This document shows positions 17,579-27,448 of a stretch of 64,000 nt of DNA, piece by piece. Below the pieces are notes generated by a model that saw only the letters and a program-made list of their open reading frames with translations, ran no database searches and had not been told where the DNA came from. The translations under genes were made by a program, and so were the position numbers. The DNA is taken from contig CAYYSU010000009.1 of the NCBI GenBank assembly GCA_964474455.1, forward strand, positions 1 to 64,000, read 5' to 3'. Numbering within the stretch: position 1 is the stretch's first letter; every line of letters starts with the position of its first letter. The DNA comes from BM520 sp964474455 (GTDB lineage: Bacteria; Bacteroidota; Bacteroidia; Bacteroidales; BM520).

Positions 17579-17959
17579 ATGAGTTACTCAATTAACATAG
17601 ATCATAGGAGAAAACTAATTCTGTACAGTCATGACGGGTGTCTGGACACCACCTCCATTGGTAAAGCATGGAATGAATTGCTTCAAATAGAAGAGTTTAT
17701 CAAAGGAAAATATAATCTTTTATCCGATTACCGAAATTCTAAATTTTGCACGAATAATAAAGATGAAATAGAGGATATTATTAATTTTCTTGATAATATC
17801 AAGCACATCCTCAAAGGGAAAAAACAAGCTATTATTGTTGACAATCCCTTAAGTACTGCCTTATCTATTCTTTTTGAAGAGAAAGCTACTGAAAAGATAG
17901 GTTTTATTGTAAAAATTTTCTCCACAGAAGAAGTTGCCATCAGATGGTTAATGGCATAA
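17579..17959 (+). CDS. Small STAS/SpoIIAA-like protein
   Basis: The 126 residues have no signal peptide or membrane segment. The order of strands and helices (YSINIDHRRKLILYSHDGCL, a long helix, a second helix, then KQAIIVDNPLSTALSILFEE) resembles the SpoIIAA-like/STAS fold seen in many small Bacteroidota proteins of unknown role. That resemblance is my reading of the pattern, not a motif match. No partner gene is next to it. It is convergent with gcvP, whose terminator begins inside its stop codon region. Confidence 0.6.
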   Translation: MSYSINIDHRRKLILYSHDGCLDTTSIGKAWNELLQIEEFIKGKYNLLSDYRNSKFCTNNKDEIEDIINFLDNIKHILKGKKQAIIVDNPLSTALSILFEEKATEKIGFIVKIFSTEEVAIRWLMA

Positions 17960-17990
17960 AAAAAGCCACCGCTCATTATTAAACGGTGGC
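17958..17990 (-). terminator. Terminator of gcvP
   Basis: On the minus strand GCCACCG/CGGTGGC, a perfect 7-bp stem with a 12-nt loop (17965-17990), is followed by T7. It lies 34 nt past the gcvP stop. On the plus strand the same hairpin follows the STAS-like gene but lacks a T-run. Confidence 0.85.
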
Positions 17991-18023
17991 AATCTATTAT
18001 TAAGATCCTCTCAATTAATAATA

Positions 18024-20897
18024 TTATTTTTCTGTTGTAATTTGGCGAACACAAACCAGGTTACGATCTCCATATCCATCATCAATTTTTGTTACCGGTG
18101 GCCAATATTTATCCTCACGCAGCGATTCCACGGGGAAAGCAGCATCAGTACGAGTATAAGGAAAACGCCACTCATCGGCAGTTACCATGGCGCAGGTATG
18201 AGGCGCATTTTTAATAACATTGTTCGCCTTATCACATTTCTGCTCTTCGATACAGCGAATCTCTTTGCGTATCTTTATCATAGCATCAACAAAACGATCC
18301 AGCTCTCTTAGCGGCTCACTTTCAGTAGGTTCCACCATAAGAGTACCTACAACAGGGAATGCCACTGTCGGCGCATGGAAGCCATAATCCATGAGTCGTT
18401 TTGCAATTTCTATTACCTCCACACCCATATGATGAAATTCGTTACAGTCGAGAATCATTTCGTGAGCACACATACCATTTTTCCCGGTATATAACACCTT
18501 ATAATGATCCTTTAGTTGAACCCTAAGGTAATTGGCGCTAAGTATAGCATTTGCTGTTGCCTGAGCCAGCCCGTCACGACCTAACATGGTAACATAACCA
18601 TAAGAGATAGGTATTACAAACGCACTTCCAAAGGGAGCAGAAGAGACAGCTTTAATAGCTTTTTCACCTCCTGTAGGAGCAACAGGATTAGAGGGTAGGA
18701 ACGGAACAAGATGTTTTGCCACACCAATGGGACCTACTCCGGGGCCACCACCGCCATGAGGGATTCCAAATGTTTTATGTAGGTTTAGGTGACAAACGTC
18801 AGCACCGATATGCCCTGGACTGGTATATCCAACCTGAGCATTCATATTAGCACCATCCATATAAACCAACCCACCATTATCATGGATAACATCCATTATC
18901 TCAAGTATATCTTCCTCGAAGACACCGTGGGTAGATGGATATGTAATCATTGCTGCGGCCAGGTTATCCTTGTGACGTTCAGCCTTTTCACGGATGTCAA
19001 CGACATCAATATTTCCGTTTTCATCACATTTAGTAACAACAACTTTCATCCCTGCCATGTTGCTTGATGCCGGATTGGTACCATGAGCAGAAGAAGGGAT
19101 AATACAGATGTTACGATGCCCTTCGCCACGATCCTTATGATACTCACGAATTGCCAGCAACCCGGTATATTCACCTGCAGCACCTGAATTGGGCTGGAAT
19201 GAAACACCGTCAAATCCTGTGATCTCACAAATTTGCTCTTCGAAGTGGTTGATAAGCATGTGATAGCCTTCAGCCTGATCAGCAGGAACAAATGGGTGTA
19301 TAGCTGCATAATTAGCATTACTCATGTGGAACAACCACGAAGCAGCATTAAGCTTCATAGTACAAGATCCCAGCGGAATCATTGTTCTGTTAAGTGCCAG
19401 ATCCCGATTTTCCAGTCTCTTCATATAACGCATCATATCGGTCTCATTATGATATGAGTTAAAGACAGGATGTGTCATATATTCTGTAGTACGCTGAAGC
19501 TCCTGTGGGATAGTTGTTATAAGAACACACTCTTCAGGAATACATACAAAGGTTTCAAACTGTTTGGTATTTGCAAGAGCAAAGATCTCGAGGATATCAT
19601 TAACATCAGAAAGGGATGTGGTTTCATCAAGGCTCAGCCCCACATGACCATTTCCGTAGAAACGAAAGTTTATCTCTTTTTTAAGTGCCATTTCATGAAC
19701 TGTCTCTTCCGACACATTTTCAGGTAGCTGCACATATAGCGTATCGAAGAAGTACTCGTTCAACTGCTTATATCCATACCTTCTTAATTCGTTATTAAGC
19801 ACCCCTGTGAGGATGTTGATATGACGGGCGATCTCTTTTATTCCTTTGGGACCATGGTAAGCGGCGTAGAATCCGGCCATTGTAGCCAGAAGAGCCTGAG
19901 CTGTGCAGATATTAGAAGTAGCTCTTTCTCTTTTAATATGCTGTTCTCGGGTTTGGAGAGCCATACGAAGTGCGGAGTCTCCATTTTTATCTATGGAAAC
20001 ACCAATTATACGGCCGGGCATATGACGTTTATATTCGTCTTTTGAAGAGAGAAAAGCAGCATGAGGGCCACCAAATCCCATTGGGATACCAAAACGTTGT
20101 GTTGAACCAACAACTATATCAGCACCCCATTCACCCGGAGGTGTTAAGAGTGCCAGGCTCATAATATCAGCAGCCACACAGAGTATAGCACCTGCTTCAT
20201 GTATCATATGGGCGAAGGCAGCATAATTACAAACAGCGCCATTTCCATCAGGATATTGCACCAGTGCACCAAAGAAAGAGTCATCAGCTTTAAAAGTCTT
20301 ATGATCGCCTGTTACGATCTCTATTCCCAAAGGTTCTGCACGTACCTCCATTACAGCAAGAGTCTGTGGGAATATACTCTCTGAGATAAAAAACTTCTCG
20401 GCACCGGCTTTAACTTTGCTCCTGGGACGGGCATTGAAAGCCATAATCATAGCCTCTGCAGAAGCAGTACCTTCATCGAGCAGGGAGCTGTTAGATAGCG
20501 GCATAGCAGTAAGATCAGACACCACTGTCTGGAAGTTCAGAAGAGCTTCCAGGCGACCCTGGCTGATCTCGGCCTGGTAAGGAGTATATGAAGTATACCA
20601 ACCTGCATTTTCCAGTATATTACGCTGGACAACACCGGGAAGAATAGTGTTGTAGTAGCCCATTCCAATATACGTACGATAGATTTTATTCTTCTGTCCA
20701 ATCTTATTAATATGATTTTGGTATTCATATTCGTTCATCCCTTCAGGAAGATTGAGGCCATCTTTAAACCGTATCTGCGGAGGGATGGTCTTATCCATTA
20801 ATTCATCAATGGTAGCGACACCAATTTTCTGAAGCATTTTTTCACGCTCCTTCGGATCTATACCGATGTGCCGATGTGCAAAATTATTGGTAATCAT
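18024..20897 (-). CDS. gcvP: Glycine dehydrogenase (decarboxylating), P-protein
   Basis: PLP enzyme that decarboxylates glycine and passes the aminomethyl group to the H-protein lipoyl arm. From the ATG at 20897 it has 957 residues, the full single-chain form. The PLP lysine lies in HLNLHKTFGIPHGGGGPGVG; the N-terminus FAHRHIGIDPKE matches the family. The frame is open for 26 further codons upstream, but this would pass through the -7 box at 20940, so the later start is used. The lipoamide dehydrogenase of the complex may be the lpd at 31.4 kb; gcvH and gcvT are not in the window. Confidence 0.96.
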   Translation of the reverse strand: MITNNFAHRHIGIDPKEREKMLQKIGVATIDELMDKTIPPQIRFKDGLNLPEGMNEYEYQNHINKIGQKNKIYRTYIGMGYYNTILPGVVQRNILENAGWYTSYTPYQAEISQGRLEALLNFQTVVSDLTAMPLSNSSLLDEGTASAEAMIMAFNARPRSKVKAGAEKFFISESIFPQTLAVMEVRAEPLGIEIVTGDHKTFKADDSFFGALVQYPDGNGAVCNYAAFAHMIHEAGAILCVAADIMSLALLTPPGEWGADIVVGSTQRFGIPMGFGGPHAAFLSSKDEYKRHMPGRIIGVSIDKNGDSALRMALQTREQHIKRERATSNICTAQALLATMAGFYAAYHGPKGIKEIARHINILTGVLNNELRRYGYKQLNEYFFDTLYVQLPENVSEETVHEMALKKEINFRFYGNGHVGLSLDETTSLSDVNDILEIFALANTKQFETFVCIPEECVLITTIPQELQRTTEYMTHPVFNSYHNETDMMRYMKRLENRDLALNRTMIPLGSCTMKLNAASWLFHMSNANYAAIHPFVPADQAEGYHMLINHFEEQICEITGFDGVSFQPNSGAAGEYTGLLAIREYHKDRGEGHRNICIIPSSAHGTNPASSNMAGMKVVVTKCDENGNIDVVDIREKAERHKDNLAAAMITYPSTHGVFEEDILEIMDVIHDNGGLVYMDGANMNAQVGYTSPGHIGADVCHLNLHKTFGIPHGGGGPGVGPIGVAKHLVPFLPSNPVAPTGGEKAIKAVSSAPFGSAFVIPISYGYVTMLGRDGLAQATANAILSANYLRVQLKDHYKVLYTGKNGMCAHEMILDCNEFHHMGVEVIEIAKRLMDYGFHAPTVAFPVVGTLMVEPTESEPLRELDRFVDAMIKIRKEIRCIEEQKCDKANNVIKNAPHTCAMVTADEWRFPYTRTDAAFPVESLREDKYWPPVTKIDDGYGDRNLVCVRQITTEK

Positions 20898-20939
20898 AGC
20901 CTTATAATATTTGATTATGAGTAGTTTATTTATCTCTGG

Positions 20940-20970
20940 CAAAGATAATGTTTGTTGAGGCAAAAACAAC
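20940..20970 (-). promoter_or_regulatory. Promoter of gcvP
   Basis: On the minus strand GTTG (20967-20970), a 19-nt spacer and an exact TATCTTTG (20940-20947). Predicted start near 20934, leader about 36 nt. It fixes the gcvP start at 20897. Confidence 0.6.
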
Positions 20971-21063
20971 CACACAGAATACCAAACACAAAAAATATGC
21001 GTTTATATGTACAATTAAACAGCGCAGACAAAAACAATTATCTTTAGAAAAAATTTTAATACC

Positions 21064-23460
21064 ATGTTAAAACACCAATACCTGCTCGTGCTCTCTGCAT
21101 TGGTCTTTTTATCAGGCATAACTTCGGCACAAAACAAGTATACTCTTAGTGGATATGTTGAGGACGCATCCACTTCAGAGCGACTGATAGCTGCAAATAT
21201 TTATGATTTGGGAACGTTCAGAGGTACGGTATCCAACAATTATGGTTTTTACAGTCTTACATTACCAGAAGGCACCTATCAAATTGCATATAGTTTTATA
21301 GGATATAATAATATCGTTGACACCATTGTGCTCACCTCTAATATTACGAAAACAGTACAACTGAGCTCTACTATGCAGATTGAAGGTGTTGAGATTATTG
21401 GTGAAAAAGGGGGATCTAATCTTGAACGCACTCAGGTCTCCATGGTGAACGTACCTATGCGACAAATCAAGCAGCTTCCAATGTTGTTAGGTGAGGCCGA
21501 TGTCATTAAGGCTATACAGCTTTTGCCGGGAGTACAGTCTGGCTCCGAAGGCAGCTCAGGGCTTTACGTTCGCGGTGGCGGGCCGGATGAAAACCTTATA
21601 CTCCTTGATGGTGTACCCGTATACAATGTAAATCACCTCTTCGGATTCTTCTCGGTTTTTAATCCCGATGCAATAAAAAATGTAGCATTATATAAAGGTG
21701 GCTTCCCGGCGCGATTTGGTGGCAGATTATCATCTGTGCTGGATATTAATATGAAAGAGGGAAATATGAAAGAGTTTCATGGTGATATTACGGTGGGACT
21801 GATAAGCTCCAAAATAACTCTTGAAGGCCCTATTAACAAAGATAAAACAAGCTTTATAATTTCGGGGAGAAGAACATATTACGATCTGCTGGCTAAACCA
21901 TTCATAGAGCTAGCCAACGCTATGAACGATGAAAATGTGTCAGGCGGTTATTATTTCTATGACCTTAATGCAAAAGTAAACCATATCTTCAACGATAGAA
22001 GCAGGTTATACCTTAGCGCCTATGCCGGGGATGATGTAATATATATCCGTAACAGAGACAAATACTATTGGGATGGATCACAATACGATGACAAATTTGA
22101 AATCGGCCTCGACTGGGGAAATATAACAACTGCATTAAGATGGAATTACACAATCACACCCAAACTATTCTCCAACATCACGGGCACATATTCAAAATAT
22201 AATTTTAATATGGGTTTTGAAGAAACATATAAAAACATAACAAAGGATGAAAGCGAAGAGTGGTATTTTGGTTATAATTCAGGCATTTATGATTGGAGTG
22301 GAAAGATCGACTTTGATTGGTTTCCGTCGCCGGAACATGCAGTAAAATTTGGAGCAAACTACACTTATCATACATTCATCCCGGGGGTTAATGCCCTACA
22401 CTTAAAAGAGGGAGAAACAACTATCGACACAACATTTGGTGCAAAAGATATTTATGCCAATGAATTCAGAGTATATGTAGAAGATAACTTCCATATTGGC
22501 AAAAAAGTGAAGGCCAATTTAGGGTTACATCTTTCAGGATTCAAGGTACAGAACAGTTTCTATAAATCATTGGAGCCAAGAGTATCATTACACTACAAAG
22601 CCACCAATAATCTTAGCTTTAAGGTCGCATATTCAAAAATGTCGCAATATGTTCTTCTATTAACCACATCCCGCATCAGTCTGCCTACCGATTTATGGAT
22701 GCCTGTAACGGATAAGATCAAACCCATGAAATCGGAACAGGTTGCCGCTGCGGCAGTGTATCAAATAAATAACTTTCTAGAGGTGAGTGTGGAGGGCTTC
22801 TATAAAACATTGGAAAACGTTATAGAATATAAAGAGGGAGCATCATTTATGAGTGTTCAGAATGATTGGCAGGATAAGATTGCCATTGGCAATGGAAAGG
22901 CTTATGGTATTGAATTACTATTGAAAAAAGATGTTGGTAAAACCACCGGATGGATAGGTTATACATATTCCAGATCAAAACGTCTGTTTGATAATCCTGC
23001 CAACGGCATTCTAAATGACGGAAAAGTATTTCCTGCAAAATATGACCGTCCACATGATATAGGCGTAGCAGTAACACACAAGCTTAACGAGAAGTATGAC
23101 TTTGGCTTTGTATGGGTATATGGAACCGGTAATGCTGTAACTCTGGGCACACAACATTATTATGGCGCCTCCGTGGTACAGTCCTACTATAGAAATATGA
23201 TCACACACTATGATAGCCGCAACAATTATCGCATGGGCGCATATCACAGATTGGACATAGGTGTGAATTATCATAAAAAGAAAAAACATGGAAATGCAAT
23301 ATGGAATATCAGTGCTTATAATGCTTACAATAGAAAGAATCCTTTCTATCTGTTTGAAAGCTATCAATATAGTAGTTCCGGACAAAGAGAACATAAGGTA
23401 TTGAAATCGCTTAGCCTGTTCCCCATAATTCCTTCAATATCATATAGTTTCAGCTTTTAA
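21064..23460 (+). CDS. TonB-dependent outer-membrane receptor with carboxypeptidase-like regulatory domain
   Basis: Outer-membrane active transporter. The 798 residues have a signal peptide (1-22), a carboxypeptidase-regulatory-like beta-sandwich (about 25-105, YTLSGYVEDASTSERLIAAN), a plug domain (about 120-230) with GSEGSSGLYVRGGGPDENLI and LLDGVPVYNVNHLFGFF, and a 22-strand barrel ending in an aromatic residue (SYSFSF). The ligand cannot be told. A DUF4249 lipoprotein follows after 11 nt; these two families are commonly paired in Bacteroidota. A TATCTTTA near-match to the -7 box lies about 20 nt upstream. Confidence 0.94.
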   Translation: MLKHQYLLVLSALVFLSGITSAQNKYTLSGYVEDASTSERLIAANIYDLGTFRGTVSNNYGFYSLTLPEGTYQIAYSFIGYNNIVDTIVLTSNITKTVQLSSTMQIEGVEIIGEKGGSNLERTQVSMVNVPMRQIKQLPMLLGEADVIKAIQLLPGVQSGSEGSSGLYVRGGGPDENLILLDGVPVYNVNHLFGFFSVFNPDAIKNVALYKGGFPARFGGRLSSVLDINMKEGNMKEFHGDITVGLISSKITLEGPINKDKTSFIISGRRTYYDLLAKPFIELANAMNDENVSGGYYFYDLNAKVNHIFNDRSRLYLSAYAGDDVIYIRNRDKYYWDGSQYDDKFEIGLDWGNITTALRWNYTITPKLFSNITGTYSKYNFNMGFEETYKNITKDESEEWYFGYNSGIYDWSGKIDFDWFPSPEHAVKFGANYTYHTFIPGVNALHLKEGETTIDTTFGAKDIYANEFRVYVEDNFHIGKKVKANLGLHLSGFKVQNSFYKSLEPRVSLHYKATNNLSFKVAYSKMSQYVLLLTTSRISLPTDLWMPVTDKIKPMKSEQVAAAAVYQINNFLEVSVEGFYKTLENVIEYKEGASFMSVQNDWQDKIAIGNGKAYGIELLLKKDVGKTTGWIGYTYSRSKRLFDNPANGILNDGKVFPAKYDRPHDIGVAVTHKLNEKYDFGFVWVYGTGNAVTLGTQHYYGASVVQSYYRNMITHYDSRNNYRMGAYHRLDIGVNYHKKKKHGNAIWNISAYNAYNRKNPFYLFESYQYSSSGQREHKVLKSLSLFPIIPSISYSFSF

Positions 23461-23471
23461 CATTCTCGATC

Positions 23472-24416
23472 ATGAAAAATATTTATCTATTATTGCTCAT
23501 AACTCCGCTACTGTTTTCCTGTACCAAGATAGTAGAATTTAATGGTGAAATATCGGAACCAAAACTTGTAATAAACAGCATTATAAATCCAGATTCGGCA
23601 ATCAAAGTATCGGTATCAGAGAGTCGTTTCTTTTTAGATGACGCACCCATAGACAACATTGAAAATGCAACGGTTAAGTTATTTGAAGATGAAATATTCA
23701 TTACTTCCCTAGCCCATTTGGCTGATGGATACTATACAAGTAGTGATGTAATGCCTATTGCAGGAAAGAGTTACACCATTGAAGTAGATGCTCCCGATTT
23801 CGACGAAGCACATTCAGAAGCAACAATACCAAATAAAATAGACATTGTCTCAATCGACACATTAACTACTTATTACACTGATTATGCCTACCCGGAAAAT
23901 TTTGAAGTCGGCGTAAAAATAACTGACCCTGCAGAAGAAAAAAACTACTATCGCATAAGTTGCGATATTGAATCATGGCGATATGTTGAGTCTTCACAGG
24001 AGTACATATATAATATAAATGACGCCTGGCTTTGGTCAGACGATCCGGTATTAACAGGAGGAGAAGGAAATAATGAAATCTTCGACACAGGGGTTTATAA
24101 TGAGTATAATATTTTTGACGATATGTTTTTTAATGGTGGCACATACACGGTCAAAATGAATATCGGAACCTGGCATCTTATGAGTGACCATGAAAAATGT
24201 CATTACAAGATCCATATATTTCTGGAGAGCCTTTCGGAAGAGTATTTTAAATATCTAAAATCAAGAACATTACATAAAGCCAATGAAGACAATCTTTTCA
24301 CCGAACCGGTGCCGGTATTTTCAAATATTGAAAACGGCATAGGCATCTTTGCAGGATACAGTCATGATCATATCAGTCTGGATCATGAAGGATATATCGA
24401 AATTTGGTATAAATAA
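23472..24416 (+). CDS. DUF4249 lipoprotein, partner of the TonB receptor
   Basis: The 314 residues begin with a lipoprotein signal (LLLITPLLFSC, lipidated Cys near residue 17) and the conserved start CTKIVEFNGEISEPKLVINS typical of DUF4249. The rest is predicted beta-rich. Members of this family are encoded next to TonB receptors and are thought to be surface lids or ligand binders, like SusD for SusC, although that is by analogy. The gap to the receptor is 11 nt, so they are cotranscribed. Confidence 0.88.
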   Translation: MKNIYLLLLITPLLFSCTKIVEFNGEISEPKLVINSIINPDSAIKVSVSESRFFLDDAPIDNIENATVKLFEDEIFITSLAHLADGYYTSSDVMPIAGKSYTIEVDAPDFDEAHSEATIPNKIDIVSIDTLTTYYTDYAYPENFEVGVKITDPAEEKNYYRISCDIESWRYVESSQEYIYNINDAWLWSDDPVLTGGEGNNEIFDTGVYNEYNIFDDMFFNGGTYTVKMNIGTWHLMSDHEKCHYKIHIFLESLSEEYFKYLKSRTLHKANEDNLFTEPVPVFSNIENGIGIFAGYSHDHISLDHEGYIEIWYK

Positions 24417-24492
24417 TTTTTTACCGATAAAAAACCGCTAGGCATTGCACATTATTTTGATGAGTATACCCCTTTCTTTTATATTTGCCATC

Positions 24493-25497
24493 ATGAAAAA
24501 AACAAACTATCAAATACTGCTATCCACGGCAATAATATTAATGGTTTTATTAATCTCATCATGCAACAGAGATATTGATATCCCTGACACAATTGAAGAC
24601 AACCCTGAGGTGTCCCGGGTTTTTGTCAATGACAAAGAGTTCCATGTAGAGACATTTGGAAATCCTGTAAATCCAACGGTAATAATCATTCACGGCGGTC
24701 CGGGGTGGGATTACACTTACATGATGCCACTGGCCAACCTCAGCGACCAATATTTTGTTGTTTTCTATGATCAATCCGGATGTGGATTATCGCCAAGATA
24801 TGATTCCGATGAGTTAAATATTGCTAATGCGCTGGAAGATCTTCACGGCATAGTTCGTCACTATTGTAACGACAAACGAGTAAATCTTATCGGACATGGA
24901 TATGGCGCAATGCTGGCATCGGCATATATAGGGCAACATCCCGACAGGGTGGCATATACTGTTCTTGCAGAGCCGTTGTCGTTGGCGGCAGGAATACCTG
25001 ACTCAACAGTCATAAAATACAATCCGCTTGTTACAGATTTTGGATCACGAAAAACAAATCTCACTGCAACAGATCATGAAAAACCGGATAGTAAATATCT
25101 TTCCAGATTGCGCGAAAAGAGTCTCTTCCCGGCTACGGCGACCTGTAATCCGGAGTCATGGCCCGGAACATTTGTGCAACGCCCCGGAGCTGTTGCCGCA
25201 GAAGCCATAACAAAAACTTTCTACAGCCATGAAAGAGGTTATTTTGTTGATTTCACGGTTGGAAATGAGCGATTCAAAAATAGCGTGATGTTGCTTTTTA
25301 GTGAGTGTAACCCTTATTTTAATGAAAAGCATAAAAAATTGCTTCAACAATCACTTGACAGAGCTATCTATAAAACCATTAACGGCACCGGACACCTTAT
25401 GTTTGACGACAATCCTCTCTCCTCTGTAGCTTTTATACGTGGTTATTTTAATAACACCAACATGATTCGTTCGAATAAGGGTTTTACATTTAACTAA
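24493..25497 (+). CDS. Alpha/beta-hydrolase-fold lipoprotein, nucleophile replaced by Gly
   Basis: A proline-iminopeptidase-like alpha/beta hydrolase of 334 residues. The ATG at 24493 starts a lipoprotein signal (lipobox LISSC, Cys24); the frame is open 16 codons further up but those residues would disturb the signal. The oxyanion segment HGGPGWDY and YDQSGCGLSP match the S33 family. The nucleophile elbow, normally GxSxG, reads GHGYG (residues 134-138; codons gga cat gga tat ggc), so the catalytic Ser is Gly136. The expected histidine region, NGTGHLMFDD, is present. It may be a binding protein rather than an enzyme. It follows the DUF4249 gene by 76 nt. Confidence 0.85.
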   Translation: MKKTNYQILLSTAIILMVLLISSCNRDIDIPDTIEDNPEVSRVFVNDKEFHVETFGNPVNPTVIIIHGGPGWDYTYMMPLANLSDQYFVVFYDQSGCGLSPRYDSDELNIANALEDLHGIVRHYCNDKRVNLIGHGYGAMLASAYIGQHPDRVAYTVLAEPLSLAAGIPDSTVIKYNPLVTDFGSRKTNLTATDHEKPDSKYLSRLREKSLFPATATCNPESWPGTFVQRPGAVAAEAITKTFYSHERGYFVDFTVGNERFKNSVMLLFSECNPYFNEKHKKLLQQSLDRAIYKTINGTGHLMFDDNPLSSVAFIRGYFNNTNMIRSNKGFTFN

Positions 25498-25597
25498 ACA
25501 GATTCATGTTTATATTTATTATTGAAATTTTTATTCGTAGTTACAAGAATTGTTATTTTTTTAATACTTTTATGCAAACAGGAAAACCCCTTGTGGT

Positions 25598-27286
25598 ATG
25601 AATAATAAGCAACTGACCTTCCACCTCCTTTTCTTCTTCCCATTGCTGATTTTCAGCAATTCAACACTGAACGTCCACTCTCAGGTCATAAAAAATCCTG
25701 ATACCCTCAATCTTGTTTTTACCGGTGATGATGCTTATGCTCCATTCGAATACCTAGATGATAACGGAAAACCAGCAGGTTTTGACGTCGATGTTATCAA
25801 CTCCATAGCCGAGGTTATGGGTATTAATATGAATATCGTTCTGGGTGACTGGTATGCCAACTACAACAGCTTCAGAGAAGGAGAATACGACGGACTGATA
25901 GGAGGGTATTACACAGAAGAGCGTAAAAAAGATTTTCTCATTGGAACACCATACATCAGGAATTATCATGCGATTTTCGTCAGAAAAGGGTCGCCAATAC
26001 ACAACCTCAATGATCTTCAAAAATTAAAAAAACCAAAAGTAATCACCCAAAATAGCGATGTATTAATAAATTATATAAAAACATATAACAATGATGCGGA
26101 TATAAAGATCGTCCTTAACTACGAGCAGGCATTGCGACTGCTGGCGCTGGGAGAATACGATTGCGCCATTATGTTACGAATACTCGGCGAATACCACATT
26201 GATAAATATGCTATAACTAATGTTGTTGCATTGCAGGAAGATTTTCTGCCTAGGGAATACAGTTTTATTGTCCATAAAAAAAACGAGAAACTATTATCAA
26301 TTCTTAATCAGGGGCTTGAAATAGTGATAAGTACAGGCAAATATGACAAACTTTACAATAAACACCTAAAGGAATTTAAAAAAATCACTGTTGCTGAGAA
26401 ATACTTTAAACACATCCTTATTGGCGCGTCCATATTAGTATTAATAATAGGGCTCTTCTATCTACATAGCTATAGACTAACAAAAAAGGTAAATCAAAAG
26501 ACAAAGCTACTGGCTTATGAGCTTGAGAAGAAGAAGGAGACCCACAAACTGTTAATGATAGAAAGGGATAAAGCCCTGGAGTCAGACAAACTAAAATCAG
26601 CCTTCCTGGCCAATTTGTCGCATGAGATCCGTACTCCAATGAATGCCATAGTCGGCTTTTCAAGACTACTGGAGGAGCAAAATCTATCAGTGGAAGAAAG
26701 AAGTAAATATGTTGAAATAATAAATAATAACGCAGATGTTTTACTCACGATGATTAACGACATCATCGATTTGGCAAAAATAGAGTGCGGTCAGATCACT
26801 TTAGAAAAGGTTGACTTCTGCATCAACAGCTATATAAATAACTTTGTTGAGACAGCTAAAACTGAGCTTAAAGCCAGAGGTAAAGAGGGTATAAAAATCA
26901 TCACTAAAACACCTCTTGCTGACGATGAAACGATTATACATACAGATATTGTTCGCTTCAAACAAATTTTCAAGAATCTGATTTCCAATGCCATAAAATT
27001 CACTGAAAAAGGATATATCAAAGTGGGTTACTCACAGCCGTCAAGCGGTTACATAAGATTCTTTGTGGAGGATACCGGCGTTGGAATATCCAAATCAAAA
27101 CAAAAATTCGTATTTGACCAATTCCGACAAGCCGACGATTCATCTACCAGAAAATATGGTGGTACAGGATTGGGCCTGACTATATGTAAAGAACTTACCC
27201 AAGCACTGGGAGGAGAGATGACTCTTGAGTCAACAGTAAACATAGGAACAATCGTCTCCTTCACTATTCCATTTAAAAAATACTAA
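25598..27286 (+). CDS. Sensor histidine kinase with periplasmic solute-binding domain
   Basis: The 562 residues are, in order: signal peptide (1-28), a family 3 solute-binding domain (about 37-260, VFTGDDAYAPFEYLDDNGKPAGFDVD), one membrane helix (272-290), a short coiled coil, HisKA with the phospho-acceptor His342 in LANLSHEIRTPMNA, and HATPase_c with N, G1 (VEDTGVGI) and G2 (TGLGLTI) boxes. No receiver domain is fused and no response regulator gene lies nearby, so it is an orphan kinase. The ligand is probably an amino acid or other small polar solute, judged only from the domain family. A TACTTTTA -7-like box lies at 25565-25572. Confidence 0.94.
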   Translation: MNNKQLTFHLLFFFPLLIFSNSTLNVHSQVIKNPDTLNLVFTGDDAYAPFEYLDDNGKPAGFDVDVINSIAEVMGINMNIVLGDWYANYNSFREGEYDGLIGGYYTEERKKDFLIGTPYIRNYHAIFVRKGSPIHNLNDLQKLKKPKVITQNSDVLINYIKTYNNDADIKIVLNYEQALRLLALGEYDCAIMLRILGEYHIDKYAITNVVALQEDFLPREYSFIVHKKNEKLLSILNQGLEIVISTGKYDKLYNKHLKEFKKITVAEKYFKHILIGASILVLIIGLFYLHSYRLTKKVNQKTKLLAYELEKKKETHKLLMIERDKALESDKLKSAFLANLSHEIRTPMNAIVGFSRLLEEQNLSVEERSKYVEIINNNADVLLTMINDIIDLAKIECGQITLEKVDFCINSYINNFVETAKTELKARGKEGIKIITKTPLADDETIIHTDIVRFKQIFKNLISNAIKFTEKGYIKVGYSQPSSGYIRFFVEDTGVGISKSKQKFVFDQFRQADDSSTRKYGGTGLGLTICKELTQALGGEMTLESTVNIGTIVSFTIPFKKY

Positions 27287-27330
27287 GTATGCATATACAC
27301 TCTGTCATAAGTTGCACCCATTATTTCAAT

Positions 27331-27347
27331 CTTAACAAATTGTTAAG
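27331..27347. repeat. Palindrome upstream of the Na/Pi cotransporter
   Basis: CTTAACAA, a central A and TTGTTAAG make a perfect 17-bp palindrome, 101 nt before the transporter start. No T-run follows. It could be a repressor or activator site. It does not resemble the direct-repeat PHO box of Proteobacteria. Confidence 0.45.
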
Positions 27348-27448
27348 TATAGGAAACGGGAAATATGACGGTAAAAAACTTTATATCATTGCAACCAGTA
27401 AAAGAATGCATAATATAAAACGCTCTTTCATATAAAAAATTCTTATAA

